64,000 nucleotides of DNA from Bufo bufo (GCF_905171765.1 NC_053390.1:587166471-587230470), one strand, 5' to 3'. Counted from the first letter of the stretch, positions 21,351-32,690 are shown. Numbers and translations: made by a program. Notes: generated from the letters alone by a model not told the origin.

Positions 21351-23544
21351 TATGTTGTTCCCAACCGGCACTACTTCTCCAAAAGAGCCGTGCCTTCCCT
21401 GCACAACCAAGTATCTGATAAAATCAAGTGTGCACTGCGCAACGCCATCTGTGGCAAGGTCCACCTAACCACAGATATGTGGACCAGTAAGCACGGCCAG
21501 GGACGCTATATCTCCCTAACTGCACACTGGGTAAATGTAGTGGCGGCTGGGCCCCAGGCGGAGAGCTGTTTGGCGCACGTCCTTCCGCCGCCCAGGATCA
21601 CAGGGCAACATTCTTTGCTTCCTGTCTCCTCCTCCTCCTACTCAGCTTCCTCCTCCTCTTCTTCCACCTGCTCATCCAGTCAGCCACACACCTTCACCAC
21701 CAACTTCAGTACAGCCCGGGGTAAACGTCAGCAGGCCATTCTGAAACTCATATGTTTGGGGGACAGGCCCCACACCGCACAGGAGTTGTGGCGGGGTATA
21801 GAACAACAGACCGACAAGTGGTTGCTGCCGGTGAGCCTCAAGCCCAGCCTGGTGGTGTGCGATAATGGGCGAAATCTCGTTGCAGCTCTGGGACTAGCCG
21901 GTTTGACGCACATCCCTTGCCTGGCGCATGTGCTGAATTTGGTGGTGCAGAAGTTCATTCACAACTACCCCGACATGTCAGAGCTGCTGCATAAAGTGCG
22001 GGCCGTCTGTTCGCGCTTCCGGCGTTCACATCCTGCCGCTGCTCGCCTGTCTGCGCTACAGCGTAACTTCGGCCTTCCCGCTCACCGCCTCATATGCGAT
22101 GTGCCCACTAGGTGGAACTCCACCTTGCACATGCTGGACAGACTGTGCGAGCAGCAGCAGGCCATAGTGGAGTTTCAGCTGCAGCACGCACGGGTCAGTC
22201 GCACTGCGGAACAGCACCACTTCACCACCAATGACTGGGCCTCCATGCGAGACCTGTGTGCCCTGTTGCGCTGTTTCGAGTACTCCACCAACATGGCCAG
22301 TGGCGATGACGCCGTTATCAGCGTTACAATACCACTTCTATGTCTCCTTGAGAAAACACTTAGGGCGATGATGGAAGGGGAGGTGGCCGAGGAGGAGGAG
22401 GAAGAGGGGTCATTTTTAGCACTTTCAGGCCAGTCTCTTAGAAGTGACTCAGAGGGAGTTTTTTTGCAACAGCAGAGGCCAGGTACAAATGTCGCCAGAC
22501 AGGGCCCACTACTGGAGGACGAGGAGGACGAGGATGAGGAGGAGGTGGAGGAGGATGAGGATGAAGCATGTTCACAGCGGGGTGGCACCCAACGCAGCTC
22601 GGGCCCATCACTGGTGCGTGGCTGGGGGGAAACGAAGGACGATGACGATACGCCTCCCACAGAGGACAGCTTGTCCTTACCTCTGGGCAGCCTGGCACAC
22701 ATGAGCGACTACATGCTGCAGTGCCTGCGCAACGACAGCAGAGTTGCCTACATTTTAACGTGTGCGGACTACTGCGTTGCAACCCTGCTGGATCCCCGGT
22801 ACAAAGACAATGTGCCCACCTTACTTCCTACACTGGAGCGTGATAGGAAGATGCGCGAGTACAAGCGAGTATGTTGGTAGACGCGCTACTGAGAGCATTC
22901 CCAAATGTCACAGGGAAACAAGTGGATGCCCAAGGCGAAGGCAGAGGAGGAGCAAGAGGTCGCCAACGCAGCTGTGTCACGGCCAGCTCCTCTGAGGGCA
23001 GGGTTAGCATGGCAGAGATGTGGAAAAGTTTTGTCACCACGCCACAGCTAACTGCACCACCACCTGATACGGAACGTGTTAGCAGGAGGCAACATTTCAC
23101 TAACATGGTGGAACAGTACGTGTGCACACCCCTCCACGTACTGACTGATGGTTCGGCCCCATTCAACTTCTGGGTCTTCAAATTGTCCACGTGGCCAGAG
23201 CTAGCCTTTTATGCCTTGGAGGTGCTGGCCTGCCCGGCGGCCAGCGTTTTGTCTGAACGTGTATTCAGCACGGCAGGGGGCGTCATTACAGACAAACGCA
23301 GCCGCCTGTCTACAGCCAATGTGGACAAGCTGACGTTCATAAAAATGAACCAGGCATGGATCCCACAGGACCTGTCCATCCCTTGTGCAGATTAGACATT
23401 AACTACCTCCCCTTAACCATATATTATTGTACTCCAGGGCACTTCCTCATTCAATCCTATTTTTATTTTCATTTTACCATTATATTGCGGGGCAACCCAA
23501 AGTTGAATGAACCTCTCCTCTGTCTGGGTGCCAGGGCCTAAAAA

Positions 23545-24095
23545 TATCTGACAGTGGCCTGTTCCAGTGGTGGGTGACATGAAGCCTGATTCTCTGCTAT
23601 GACATGAAGACTGATTCTCTGCTGAGTCGCTGACATGAAGCCATATTCTATGTTATGGGACCTCTCTCCTCTGTCTGGGTGCCGGGGCCTAAATTATATG
23701 ACAATGGACTGTTCTAATGTTCGGTGACGTGAAGCATGATTCTCTGCTATGACATGAAGACTGATTCACTGCTGACATGAAGCCAGATTCTCTGCTATGG
23801 GACCTCTCTCCTCGGCCTGGGTGCCTGGGCCTAAATATCTGACAATGGACTGTTCCAGTGGTGGGTGACGTGAAGCCTGATTCTCTGCTATGACATGAAG
23901 ACTGATTCTCTGCTGACATGAAGCCAGATTCTCTGCTATGGGACCTCTCTCCTCTGCCTGGGTGCCTGGGCCTAAATATCTGACAATGGACTGTTCCAGT
24001 GGTGGGTGACGTGAAGCATGATTCTCTGCTATGACATGAAGACTGATTCTCTGCTGACATGAAGCCAGATTCTCTGCTATGGGACCTCTCTCCAA
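23545..24095. repeat. 141-bp tandem array in hAT B 3' UTR (about 4 units)
   Basis: Units carry CCTGGGTGCCTGGGCCTAAA, GTGGTGGGTGACGTGAAG and GATTCTCTGCTATG, spaced about 141 bp (for example 23815 and 23956). The same unit, inverted, forms the large array at 60.8-64 kb. Confidence 0.92.
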
Positions 24096-27000
24096 TTGAT
24101 ATTGGTTAATTTTTATTTATTTTATTTTAATTTGAATTCATTTCCCTATCCACATTTGTTTGCAGGGGATTTAACTACATTTTGCTGCCTTTTGCAGCCC
24201 TCTAGCCCTTTCCTGGGCTGTTTTACAGCCTTCTTAGTGCCGAAAAGTTCGGGTCCCCATTGACTTCAATGGGGTTCGGGTTCGGGACGAAGTTCGGGTC
24301 AGGTTCGGATCCCGAACCCGAACATTTCCGGGAAGTTCGGCCGAACTTCTCGAACCCGAACATCCAGGTGTTCGCTGAATTCTACATTTGTCATTCGGAT
24401 CAGGTTCCTGATCCGTCTGGCAAGTGCCATCAGTTTCCATGCGTTTTAATGGATCCGGCAGGCAGTTCCGGCAACGGAACTGCCTGCCAGAATCCTCTGC
24501 CGCAAGTGTCAAAGTACCCTCAGAGCAGTGCGGCCAGGTGGTCGGTTGGATTGCAGCAGATAATGCTTCCAGTCTTTTAAACACCACCCTGTCTTCCACC
24601 AAGTCCAGTCTCGGTAGCCAAGAGTCTGCTCAACACAATCCTCACCCTGATCTTCCCACCAAGGAGAGTCTGGCAAACAAGTGATCCCACACTCGGATAT
24701 TCCGAGAAGCTATTTTCTGCGCCATTCCTTGATTTGTCCCTCTCTAAGCACGCTTGAAGAGGGACAAATCTTGTGCCCTGATTCCCAAACTCTTGGGCAT
24801 CCCCAGTCACAAGAAGATGACGATGGGGAACAGCAATTACCATTTAATGAGGTGGATGATGATGAGACACAGTTGCCAATAAGTCAACTGCAATTACTGT
24901 CTCAAGAGGTTGATGAAGAGGATGAGACACAGTTTTCAATCACTGAGGTTGTGGTTAGGTCAACAAGTCAGGAAGATGAGCAGAGTGAGGAAGTGGAAGA
25001 GGAGGTGGTGGACGATGAAGTCACTGACCCAACATGGGAAGGTGGAAAGCCAAGCGAGGACAGCAGTACAGAGGGGGAGGGATCTTCTGCACAGGCTGGA
25101 AGAGGCAGTGGGGTGGCAAAAGGGAGAAGGCAGGCCACACCAAACAGGCTCACAACTGTTCCACGGAGCATCCCCTTGCGGAAATCTCCCTTGCCAAGGG
25201 GTAGGTATTCCGCAGTATAGCGCTTTTTTGAGGAAAGTGCAGACGACAAAATAATAGCAGTTTGCAACCTGTGCCATACCAAAATGAGCCGGGGCGTGAA
25301 CACTAGCAACCTCACCACCACCAGCATGATCCGTCACATAGCATTCAAGCACTGTAATAAGTGGGCCGAACACCTGGGTCCACAGTCTGTGTCTTCGGGT
25401 CACACCACTGCCTCATCTTTCCCTGTGTTACGTGCTGGCCAATCCCCTGTCTAAGGTGCAGGATGCCTCCCGCCCTGCACCTGGACCTTCGCAAGCACCA
25501 TCAGCGACCACATCCACTTCCATGTCCCAGCGCAGCTTACAAATGTCCTTACCCCAGGCATTTAAACGCAAGTGCAAATACCCAGCCACCCACCCACAGG
25601 CCATAGCACTAAATGCGCAACTTTCCAAATAACTGGCCCTGGAAATGTTACCATTTAGGCTTGTGGACACTGAGGCCTTCACAGCCTGATGTCGGCGGCC
25701 GCCCCGCGTTACACAGTCCCCAGCCGCTACTATTTTTCAAGGTGTGCCGTGCCCGCCTTACACCAACATGTGTCCCGTAACATCACATATGCCCTGATTA
25801 ACGCAGTTACTGGGAAGGTCCACTTAACCACGGACACATGGACAAGTGCATTCAGCCAGGGACGCTACATTTCCCTGAACGCACACTGGGCGAATGTTGT
25901 GGAGGCCGGGAGCAAGTCATACCCTGGGATGGCACAGGTGCTACCGACACCAAGGATTGCGGGCCCTAATTCTATCAGGGTTTCCGCCACCACCTACGTT
26001 AGTGGCATCAACCCCCACTTCTCCTCCTCCTCCTCCTTCTTCTCCACTTCCACCTCAGAATTATCCTCTTGCAGCACCAGTCAGCCATCAGTCGGTAGCT
26101 GGAAGCAGTGTAGCACTGCAGTGGGGAAGCATCAACAGGCCGTGCTGAAGCTGATCTGCTTAGGTGACAAACAGCTCACCGCCGCAAAGTTATGGCAGGG
26201 GATAAGAGACCAGACTGAGCTGTGGCTCTCACCACTCAACCTAGAACCAGGCATGATTCTGTCTGATAATGGCCGTAACTTGGTGGGGCTTTGGAGCTCG
26301 GCAAGCTCACACACACATTGCATGCCTAGCCCACGTCTTAAACTTAGTGGTTCAGCGGTTTCGCAAAACCTACCCCAATTTGCATGATCTACTGATGAAG
26401 GTGAGCCACGTGTGTGCACATTTCCGCAAGTCATCGACAGCTTCGGCCGGTCTGTGAAAGCTGTAGCAGCGCTGGAAAATGCCAGCTCACCGGCTATTGT
26501 GCGACGCGAGCATGCACTGGAACTCCACGTTCCACATGTTGGCCAGGCTTTGTGAGCAGCAGAGGGCAGTAGTGGAATACCAACTGCAACATGGTCGTCG
26601 CCTTTCCAGTCAGCTTCCGCTATTCACAAGCGAGGAGTGGGCATTGATGTCTGACCTCTGTGAAGTTTTAAGAAACTTTGAGGAATCAACACAGATTGTG
26701 AGTGGCAATAACGCTATTATCAGCGTAACCATCCCACTTCTGTGTCTACTCAAACGCTCGCTGTTCACAATTAAGGACGACGCTTTGCATGTGGAAGAGG
26801 TGGAAATGGGGGAAGACATTACACAGGGTGATAGCCAGACCACCCTCAGTTCGTCTTCTCAGCATGAATTGGACGATGAAGAGGGGGAGGAGCAGGAGAT
26901 GGTTGCCTCCGCTAAAGAGGGTAGTACCCATGGAAGTTTAATTCCATCTGTTCTGCGTGGGTGGGCAGAAGAGGAGGAAGAGGATGAGGAGATTGAGAGT

Positions 27001-27781
27001 GATCCTCCCGATGACAACAGCAAAGTCTTGCCTGTTGGTACTCTGGCACACATGGCTAATTTCATGTTAGGCTGCCTTTCCAGCGACCCGCGCGTTATAC
27101 GCATTTTAGACAACACGGATTACTGGTTGTTCACCCTTCTCGACCCCCGCTACAAAGAGAACTTATCATCTCTCATTCCTCTGGTGGAGTGGACGAGCAA
27201 AATGGTGCAATACCAGAAGGTTCTTGTTAAAAAATTGCTCCAACAATTGCTGACAACGCTGACGGCAGAGTCTGTAGTTCCTTGGGCAACCAAGGAGTGA
27301 AGACAAGGGGAATACACAGCAGTTCCAACAGAGGCAGGGCAACACTCTCCAAAGCCTGGGACAGTTTCATGACACCCCACCACCACCCTCACCTTGATGT
27401 GCCGCCTACTGTGACAAGGTGGGAAACATTTTGGAAGATTTTGAAGGAGTACATAGCAGACTGTGTCAGCGTCCTCAATGATCCCTCAGTGCCTTAAAAC
27501 TACTGGGTGTCCAAGCTGGACACGTGGCACGAACTGGCGCTCTACTCCTTGGAGGTGCTGGCCTGCCCTGCCGCCAGCGTTTTGTCTAAATGGGTATTTA
27601 GTGCTGCTGGTGGCATTATAACAAATAAGCGTATCCACCTGTCAACTAAAAATGCTGACATATAGTGAAGTAGAAAAGTAGAAAAAAGTACCGCGGCACT
27701 CACCATCAATCTAGAACTGCAGTTTTATTTCATTGTAACAAAAAGGTGGTGGACATGGAAAAATGCACAAGTGTGTGAATA

Positions 27782-27821
27782 GGCAACAGCTGTTTCGCGC
27801 TAATCCGCGCTTTGTCAAGCC
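27782..27821 (-). ncRNA. degenerate hammerhead-like motif of the Penelope element
   Basis: Minus strand: GGC, core TTGACAA (consensus CTGANGA, two changes), stem II GCGC/GCGC, GAAA, a short CAGCTG stem III, TT, then GCC closing stem I with GGC. The layout matches the motif at 3429-3482, including one extra base between core and stem II. Probably inactive. Confidence 0.45.
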
Positions 27822-27927
27822 TCGTTTGACGTGTAGGGGAGCAGGATTTAAATACTTCCTTCCCATACACGTCTCTGCTATACATGTGCATAAATATATA
27901 AAAAACATATACAACCTTTAAAAACAT

Positions 27928-28285
27928 TCAAATAAAGACAGCCAAATCATTTTTATCATTTAACCCTAAAGGTCCCATAGCTTGCGTTTTAATTATCCAT
28001 GCTGCCTCTCGTTGGAGGAGGATGTGTTTTCTGTCTCCCCCTCTTGTTGGGGTCTGGACTTTCTCTATCCCTGCACATTTTAAAGTCTCACTCCTCCCTC
28101 CATGTTCAGCATGCATATGCTAAATTAATCTAGTCGCCCCATTTTATTGATTATTGATTTTTTGTGTTCCCTGAAGCGTATATATAGGCATCTGTGCGTT
28201 TTTCCGATGTAATATCTCCCACATGGGCAAAAAATCACATATACCACGTATTAGGTTTTACAGTGTATGAATTGTTTCACAACAT
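27928..28285 (-). pseudogene. Penelope GIY-YIG endonuclease domain, C-terminal fragment
   Basis: Reading the minus strand from about 28240: VYVIFCPCGRYYIGKTHR, then YIRFREHKKSI, a gap with a stop, and further on GIEKVQTPTRGGDRKHILLQREAAWI split as IEKVQTPTRGGD, LLQREAAWI and MGPLGLND. Catalytic landmarks of the GIY-YIG fold are visible: the Y-V...YYIG pair, Arg in the RFREH helix, and the family ending RGGDR...WI...P.GLN. The CPCG pair is the short Cys motif often preceding it in animal Penelopes. Stops make it inactive. The enzyme nicks the target to prime reverse transcription. Confidence 0.8.
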
Positions 28286-28324
28286 GTCCCACACTTCCTA
28301 TTTGTAGATATCTTTGTCTATATA

Positions 28325-29260
28325 CAGTACAGACCAAAAGTTTGGACACACCTTCTCATTCAAAGAGTTTTCTTTATTTTCATGACTATGGAAATTGTAG
28401 ATTCACACTGAAGGCATCAAAATTATGAATTAACACATGTGGAATTATATACATAACAAACAAGTGTGAAACAACTGAAAATATGTCATATTCTAGGTTC
28501 TTCAAAGTAGCCACCTTTTGCTTTGATTACTGCTTTGCACACTCTTGGCATTCTCTTGATGAGCTTCAAGAGGTAGTCCCCTGAAATGGTTTTCACTTCA
28601 CAGGTGTGCCCTGTCAGGTTTAATAAGTGGGATTTCTTGCCTTATAAATGGGATTGGGACCATCAGTTGTGTTGAGGAGAAGTCAGGTGGATACACAGCT
28701 GATAGTCCTACTGAATAGACTGTTAGAATTTGTATTATGGCAAGAAAAAAGCAGCTAAGTAAAGAAAAACAAGTGGCCATCATTACTTTAAGAAATGAAG
28801 GTCAGTCAGTCAGCCGAAAAATTGGGAAAACTTTGAAAGTAAGGGCTATTTGACCATGAAGGAGAGTGATGGGGTGCTGCGCCAGATGACCCGGCCTCCA
28901 CAGTCACCGGACCTGAACCCAATCGAGATAGTTTGGGGTGAGCTGGACCGCAGAGTGAAGGCAAAAGAGCCAACAAGTGCTAAGCATCTCTGGGAACTTC
29001 AAGACTGTTGGAAGACCATTTCAGGGGACTACCTCTTGAAGCTCATCAAGAGAATGCAAAGAGTGTGCAAATCAGTAATCAAAGCAAAAGGTGGCTACTT
29101 TGAAGAACCTAGAATATGACATATTTTCAGTTGTTTCACACTTGTTTCTTATGTATATAATTCCACATGTGTTAATTCATAGTGTTGATGCCTTCATAGT
29201 CATGAAAATAAAGAAAACTCTTTGAATGAGAAGGTGTGTCCAAACTTTTGGTCTGTACTG
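28325..29260 (+). mobile_element. Tc1/mariner element 4 (936 bp, internally deleted)
   Basis: Inverted ends CAGTACAGACCAAAAGTTTG and CAAACTTTTGGTCTGTACTG, flanked by TA (28323-28324, 29261-29262). It is inserted in the Penelope-like element. Confidence 0.95.
28738..29119 (+). pseudogene. Tc1 transposase, middle deleted (element 4)
   Basis: The start MARKKQLSKEKQVAIITL and SRKIGKTLK represent the first HTH. The rest of the DNA-binding part and the first two catalytic Asp regions are deleted at about 28848. The end keeps SPDLNPIEIVWGELD with the Glu region and finishes IKAKGGYFEE. It is a non-autonomous deletion derivative. Confidence 0.85.
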
Positions 29261-29509
29261 TACATAATCGCATAAAAATGCTGACAGGTTGACTCTTATA
29301 AAAATGAACAAGGCCTGGATTGACCATGACTTCTTGACTCCACCAGAGGAAAGCGGCTGAACATAAAGGCACTTTAAATGTGCTGTTTATAATGTACTGA
29401 ATACACTGTATTCCCATGCACCCCTTCCACCACAAACAAGGGTATATGGTTGAATCTTCCTTTTCTCATCCTCCTCCTCCTCTTCCATCATATCAACATG
29501 CTTTTTCAT

Positions 29510-30920
29510 CCCATATAATGCCCTCGCATATATGCCCTTAGCATATAATGTTTTACAGGGTCAGCTCTTCTGCAGGCCCTTGCATATAATTTTTTAGAGG
29601 GTCAGCTCACTATCAAGCCCTCACCTACAATCTTTTACAGGGTCAGCTCACCTACGCATATACATTTTTAGAGGGTCAGCTCACCAGCAGGCCCGCACCA
29701 AAAATCTTTTATAGGGTCAGCTCACGTGCAGGCCCTCGCATATAAATTTTTAGAGGGTCAGCTCACCAGCAGGCCTTCAGCTACAATCTTTTACAGGGTC
29801 AGCTCAGCTGCAGGCCCTCGTATATAATTTTTTTGAGGGTCAGCTCAGCTGCAGGCCCTCGCATATAATTTTTTACAGGGTCAGCCCACCAGCAGGCCTT
29901 CAGCTACAATCTTTTACAGGGTCAGCTCAGCTGAAGGCCCTCGCATATAATTTCTTAGAGGGTTAGCTCACCAGCAGGCCTTAACCTACAATCTTTTACA
30001 GGGTCAGCTCACCAGCAGGCCCACACCTAAAATCTTTTACAGGGTCAGCTCACCTGCAGGCCCTCGCATATAATTTTTTTGAGGGTCAGCTCTGTTGCAG
30101 GCCTTCACCTACAATCTTTTACAGGGTCAGATCATCAGCAGGCCCACACCTAAAATCTTTTACAGGGTCAGCTTACCTGCAGGCCCTTGCATTTAATGTT
30201 ATTACAGGGTCATCTCACCAGCAGGCCTGCACCTAAAATCTTTTACAGGGTCAGCTCACCTGCAGGCCCTTGCATATAATGTTTTACAGGGTCAGCTCAC
30301 AGGCAGGCCCACACCTAAAATCTTTTAAAGGGTCAGCTCAACAGCAGGCTCGCACCTAAAATCTTTTACAGGGTCAGCTCACCTGCAGGCCCTCGCATAT
30401 TATTTTTTTGAAGCTCAGCTACAGTCCCTCGCATATGTTTTAGAGGGTCAGCTCACCAGCAGGCCTTCACCTACAATCTTTTATAGGGTCAGTTCAGCTG
30501 CAGGCCCTAGCTTATAATTTTTTATAAGGTCAGCTCACCAGCAGGCCCTCGCATATTATTTTTTTGAAGCTCAGCTGCAGTCCCTCGCAGGTCCTATCTT
30601 ATAATTTTTTACATGGACAGCTCACCAGCAGGCCCTCACCTACAAACTTTTACAGGATCAGCTCACCTGCAGGCCCTCGCATAAATTGTTTTACAGGGTC
30701 AGCTCACCAGCAGGCCCGCACCTAAAATCTTTTACAGGGTCAGCTCACCTGCAGGCCCTCGCATATAATTTTTTAGAGGGTCAGCTCACCAGCAGGCCTT
30801 CACCTACAATCTTTTACAGGCTCAGCTCACTAGCAGGTCCCCACCTAAAATCTTTTACAGGGTCAGCTCACCTGTAGGCCCTCGCATATAATTTTTTTGA
30901 GGGTCAGCTCAGCTGCAGTC
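29510..30920. repeat. about 45-bp tandem array in hAT A 3' UTR
   Basis: Some thirty diverged units with TTTTACAGGGTCAGCTCACC and GCAGGCCCTCGCATATAAT or CACCTACAATC variants. It follows the hAT A stop codon by about 150 bases, so it belongs to its 3' UTR. Confidence 0.88.
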
Positions 30921-30924
30921 CCTC

Positions 30925-31377
30925 AGGATTTTTGTGAAAGTTCAACGCGTCCTTTAGCCTCTCGGATAATCCCTGACAGATTTGGCTATGGAGAGCTGGA
31001 TCATTCCACTCCGTAAATGTAGCCCATCTCCTAAATTCAGAGCAATAGATCTCCACAGAATGCTCTCCCTGCTGTAAACCACATAACTTGGTCTCGGCCA
31101 GGAAGATCCGATCCGGGTCATCGTAGATAAGACCTAGCGCTCTGAAAAATGCATCTACCAACCGGAGGGACTGTGATCCGGTTGGTAGAAAAAAAGCTCA
31201 AGACTGAGCGCCACCTTTAAGCAATGATATGATAATATCCACTCTTTGACTCTCATCCCCAGATGAGAGCGGACGTAACTTAGATTACAATTTACACGAC
31301 TCTCTAAGCCAAATAAAATTATCGCTTCCTCCCGAAAATCTGTCCGGAAGTGCAACCAGTGCAGCTATTGGATCCAT
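30925..31377 (-). pseudogene. Ty3/gypsy Gag fragment
   Basis: From ATG at 31377 the minus strand gives MDPIAALVALPDRFSGG, FIWLRESCKL, then after shifts DDPDRIFLAETKLCGLQQG, HSVEIYCSEFRRWA, FTEWNDPALHSQICQGL and SERLKDAL. This is the retrotransposon gag (capsid) pattern of Ty3/gypsy elements (LRQG..SVE.Y..EFR.....W...AL...F..GL). Bases 31378-31615 upstream look like its leader and LTR end. The rest of the element is missing; it is cut where the hAT A 3' array begins. Confidence 0.75.
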
Positions 31378-31629
31378 AACCTCACTGACACAAACAAAAA
31401 ATAACGGTTTGTGGCGGTTGATAATATCACGGTGTGGGTGGTGAACACACCGAACACAAGAGGTAAGGGAAAAGGTACTAGGCCTGGAAACTAGGGAAAG
31501 GGGAAAGGTCACCACCTAGTGAATCCCTAAACCGAGCCCTGACTACTATCAGTATGAACAGACCTCGATGGGAGGAATGTTCATACGCAGGAACCTAAAC
31601 CCCTATCTGACCCTAGTGTCAGGACAAAG

Positions 31630-32412
31630 ATGACCTGTTCCTTCGAGCTGGATAAGGGTTACCACTTGTACGTGGACAACTTTTATACCAGCATTCCCTT
31701 GTTCAGGTCCCTTGCCGCCAGATCCACGTTCGCTTGTGGGACCGTGCGGAAAAATCAACGCGGCCTCCCTGCCCACCCCCTCCAGGTACCTATCCCCAGG
31801 GGTGAGACCCGTGCCCTTGCCAGTGGAAACCTGTTGCTGGTCAGGTATAAGGACAAGAGGGATGTCCTTATGCTGTCCACAATCCACGGTAACAGCACCA
31901 CCCCAGTCCCTGTGCGAGGTACCGCGGCAACGGTCCTCAAGCCCGATTGTATCGTCGACTACAATCGGTATATGGGAGGAGTTGATCTCTCTGATCAAGT
32001 CCTCACGCCATATAATGCCATGCGCAAAACCCGGGCATGGTACAAAAAAGTTGCGGTCTACTTGGTGCAGGTTGCCATGTACAACTCTTTTGTACTATCC
32101 CAAAGCGCTGGCAGCACAGGGACATTCCTCCAATTCTATGAGGCAGTCCTTAAGGACCTGATCTTTTCGGACCGGGAAAGAGCAGGCCGGAGTACCTCGG
32201 GAACTGGAGGCGCCCGGATCGTCCCTGGCCAACACTTTCCAGGTGTGGTCCCCCATACTGGAAAGAAGGGACGAACCCAAAAAAGATGCAGAGTGTGTCA
32301 CAAGAGGGGGATACGGAAGGACACCACCACTCAATGTGACACTTGCCCCGATCATCCGGGCCTCTGCGTTATCGATTGCTTCAGGGAGTATCACACTTCC
32401 ATGGAGTACTAA
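31630..32412 (+). pseudogene. piggyBac transposase, C-terminal half, ORF open
   Basis: The ORF has YHLYVDNFYTSIPLF (second catalytic Asp), FACGTVRKNQRGLP, DYNRYMGGVDLSDQ (third Asp region), a helix-rich stretch (YKKVAVYLVQVAMYNSFVL) and a C-terminal Cys-rich zinc domain (CRVCHKRG, CDTCPDHPGLCVIDCFREYH). This domain order is typical of piggyBac. The part with the first Asp and the N-terminus is missing upstream. No stop interrupts the 260 codons, so it looks younger than the 1-785 copy, but without its start it is still a fragment. Confidence 0.85.
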
Positions 32413-32454
32413 ATTTTTATAATCCCCAACAGTCCACTAGAGAACATAAAAAAC

Positions 32455-32690
32455 TATGGCTCTCAGACTTTGGAGACACGGAAACATTTTTTTTTTCCCC
32501 AAAAAATATTAGTTTTAGTGCAGGCATCCTCAAACTGCGGCCCCCCAGATGTTGTAAAACTATAACTCCCAGCATGCCCAGACAACCTACAGCAATAAGC
32601 AGGGCATGGTGGGAATTGTAGTTTTACAACATCTGGAGGGCCGCAGTTTTTAGGATGCCTGCTTAGTGTCTCCAAAGTCTGAGAACCATA
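32455..32690. repeat. nested foldback MITE
   Basis: Inner arms: 32524-32580 (GCATCCTCAAACTGCGG, AACTATAACTCCCAGCATG) pair with 32605-32660 (ATTGTAGTTTTACAAC, CCGCAGTTTTTAGGATGC). Outer arms: CTCAGACTTTGGAGACAC (32461) and GTGTCTCCAAAGTCTGAG (32667). It lies just after the piggyBac stop codon. Confidence 0.85.

Larger units (their letters stand above)
18419..23395 (+). pseudogene. BED-finger hAT transposase B, nearly intact
   Basis: The N-terminus MRKTSSKGRGRGHG is followed by an acidic middle, a BED zinc finger (CTLCHQSLKRG with MTRHLHAKH, about 19310-19405), a Ser/Ala/Pro-rich linker, the RNase-H-like core (KVHLTTDMWTS, VVCDNGRNL, CLAHVLNLVV, DVPTRWNSTLHML), an acidic insertion (about 22380-22570) and the C-terminal dimerisation block (LACPAASVLSERVFSTAGG, ANVDKLTFIKMN). 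Tc1 element 5 (19798-21350) lies in it, and reading across the insertion keeps the frame. The other lesions are TAA at 18839-18841, TAG at 19793-19795 and a two-base shift at about 22870. It resembles ZBED-type hATs. Confidence 0.88.
14656..24384 (+). mobile_element. hAT copy B, complete element with 8-bp duplication (two Tc1 inside)
   Basis: CATTTGTC occurs at 14648-14655 and 24385-24392, flanking inverted ends TAAGGATGAGCGAAC and GTTCGCTGAATTCTA. The inner ends share GTTCGGGTTCGGG palindromic motifs. Order: terminus, CCAAT and TATA motifs, 5' 296-bp tandem repeats, BED-hAT gene, 3' 141-bp tandem repeats, terminus. Removing Tc1 elements 3 and 5 leaves about 6.5 kb. Of all elements here this is the most complete autonomous-type copy. 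Confidence 0.9.
14279..24519. repeat. MITE with 3-bp TCA duplication, split by hAT copy B
   Basis: The ends are GGGTACTTTCACACT at 14279 and AAGTGTCAAAGTACCC ending 24519, flanked by TCA (14276-14278 and 24520-24522). Without hAT B it is about 500 bp and palindrome-rich (GGATCCGGCA motifs). Removing it restores the hAT A reading frame. A 3-bp duplication suggests a PIF/Harbinger-type mobiliser, but that is a guess. Confidence 0.75.
27661..29272 (-). mobile_element. Penelope-like element, 5'-truncated, with 14-bp target duplication
   Basis: TAAAAATGCTGACA occurs at 27647-27660 and 29273-29286 within the hAT A gene, marking the insertion. The minus strand encodes the C-terminal GIY-YIG endonuclease of a Penelope-like protein, followed by a hammerhead-like fold. 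The reverse transcriptase part is missing. Tc1 element 4 sits inside (28325-29260). Penelope-like elements are retroelements related to telomerase; variable target duplications and 5' truncation fit. Confidence 0.82.
14094..29360 (+). pseudogene. BED-finger hAT transposase A, in three pieces
   Basis: The N-terminus MRKASSKGRG (14094) reads to TPLLKS at the MITE. With the MITE and one TCA removed it continues EQCGQVVGWIAADNA, paralleling copy B. Next come an acidic region (24780-25100), a BED finger (CNLCHTKMSRG, then MIRHIAFKH at about 25264-25350), the hAT core with KVHLTTDTWTS (first Asp), MILSDNGRNL (second Asp), CLAHVLNLVV and a WNSTFHML motif, and the C-terminal dimerisation block (LPCRQRFV / LSTKNA) cut by the Penelope insertion and finishing LIKMNKAWIDHDF. 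Many stops and shifts make it dead. hAT enzymes insert with 8-bp duplications. Confidence 0.82.
13123..30924 (+). mobile_element. hAT copy A, split by a MITE with hAT B and by a Penelope-like element
   Basis: Pieces of one BED-type hAT gene are found at 14094-14278, 24523-27660 and 29287-29360, all plus strand and in order. A 5' tandem array (13123-13865) precedes it and a 3' tandem array (29510-30920) follows. Neither terminal inverted repeat was found: the left side joins the Gmr1-like element and the right side joins a gypsy gag remnant, so both ends may be lost. Confidence 0.7.

Noticed and set aside
22175..22782. Minus-strand ORFs of 114 and 175 codons
   Set aside because: They are shadows of the acidic stretch of the hAT B transposase on the opposite strand.
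29510..30920. CRISPR-like regular spacing of short repeats
   Set aside because: The parts between the repeats are themselves variants of one unit; it is a tandem minisatellite in a hAT 3' UTR.
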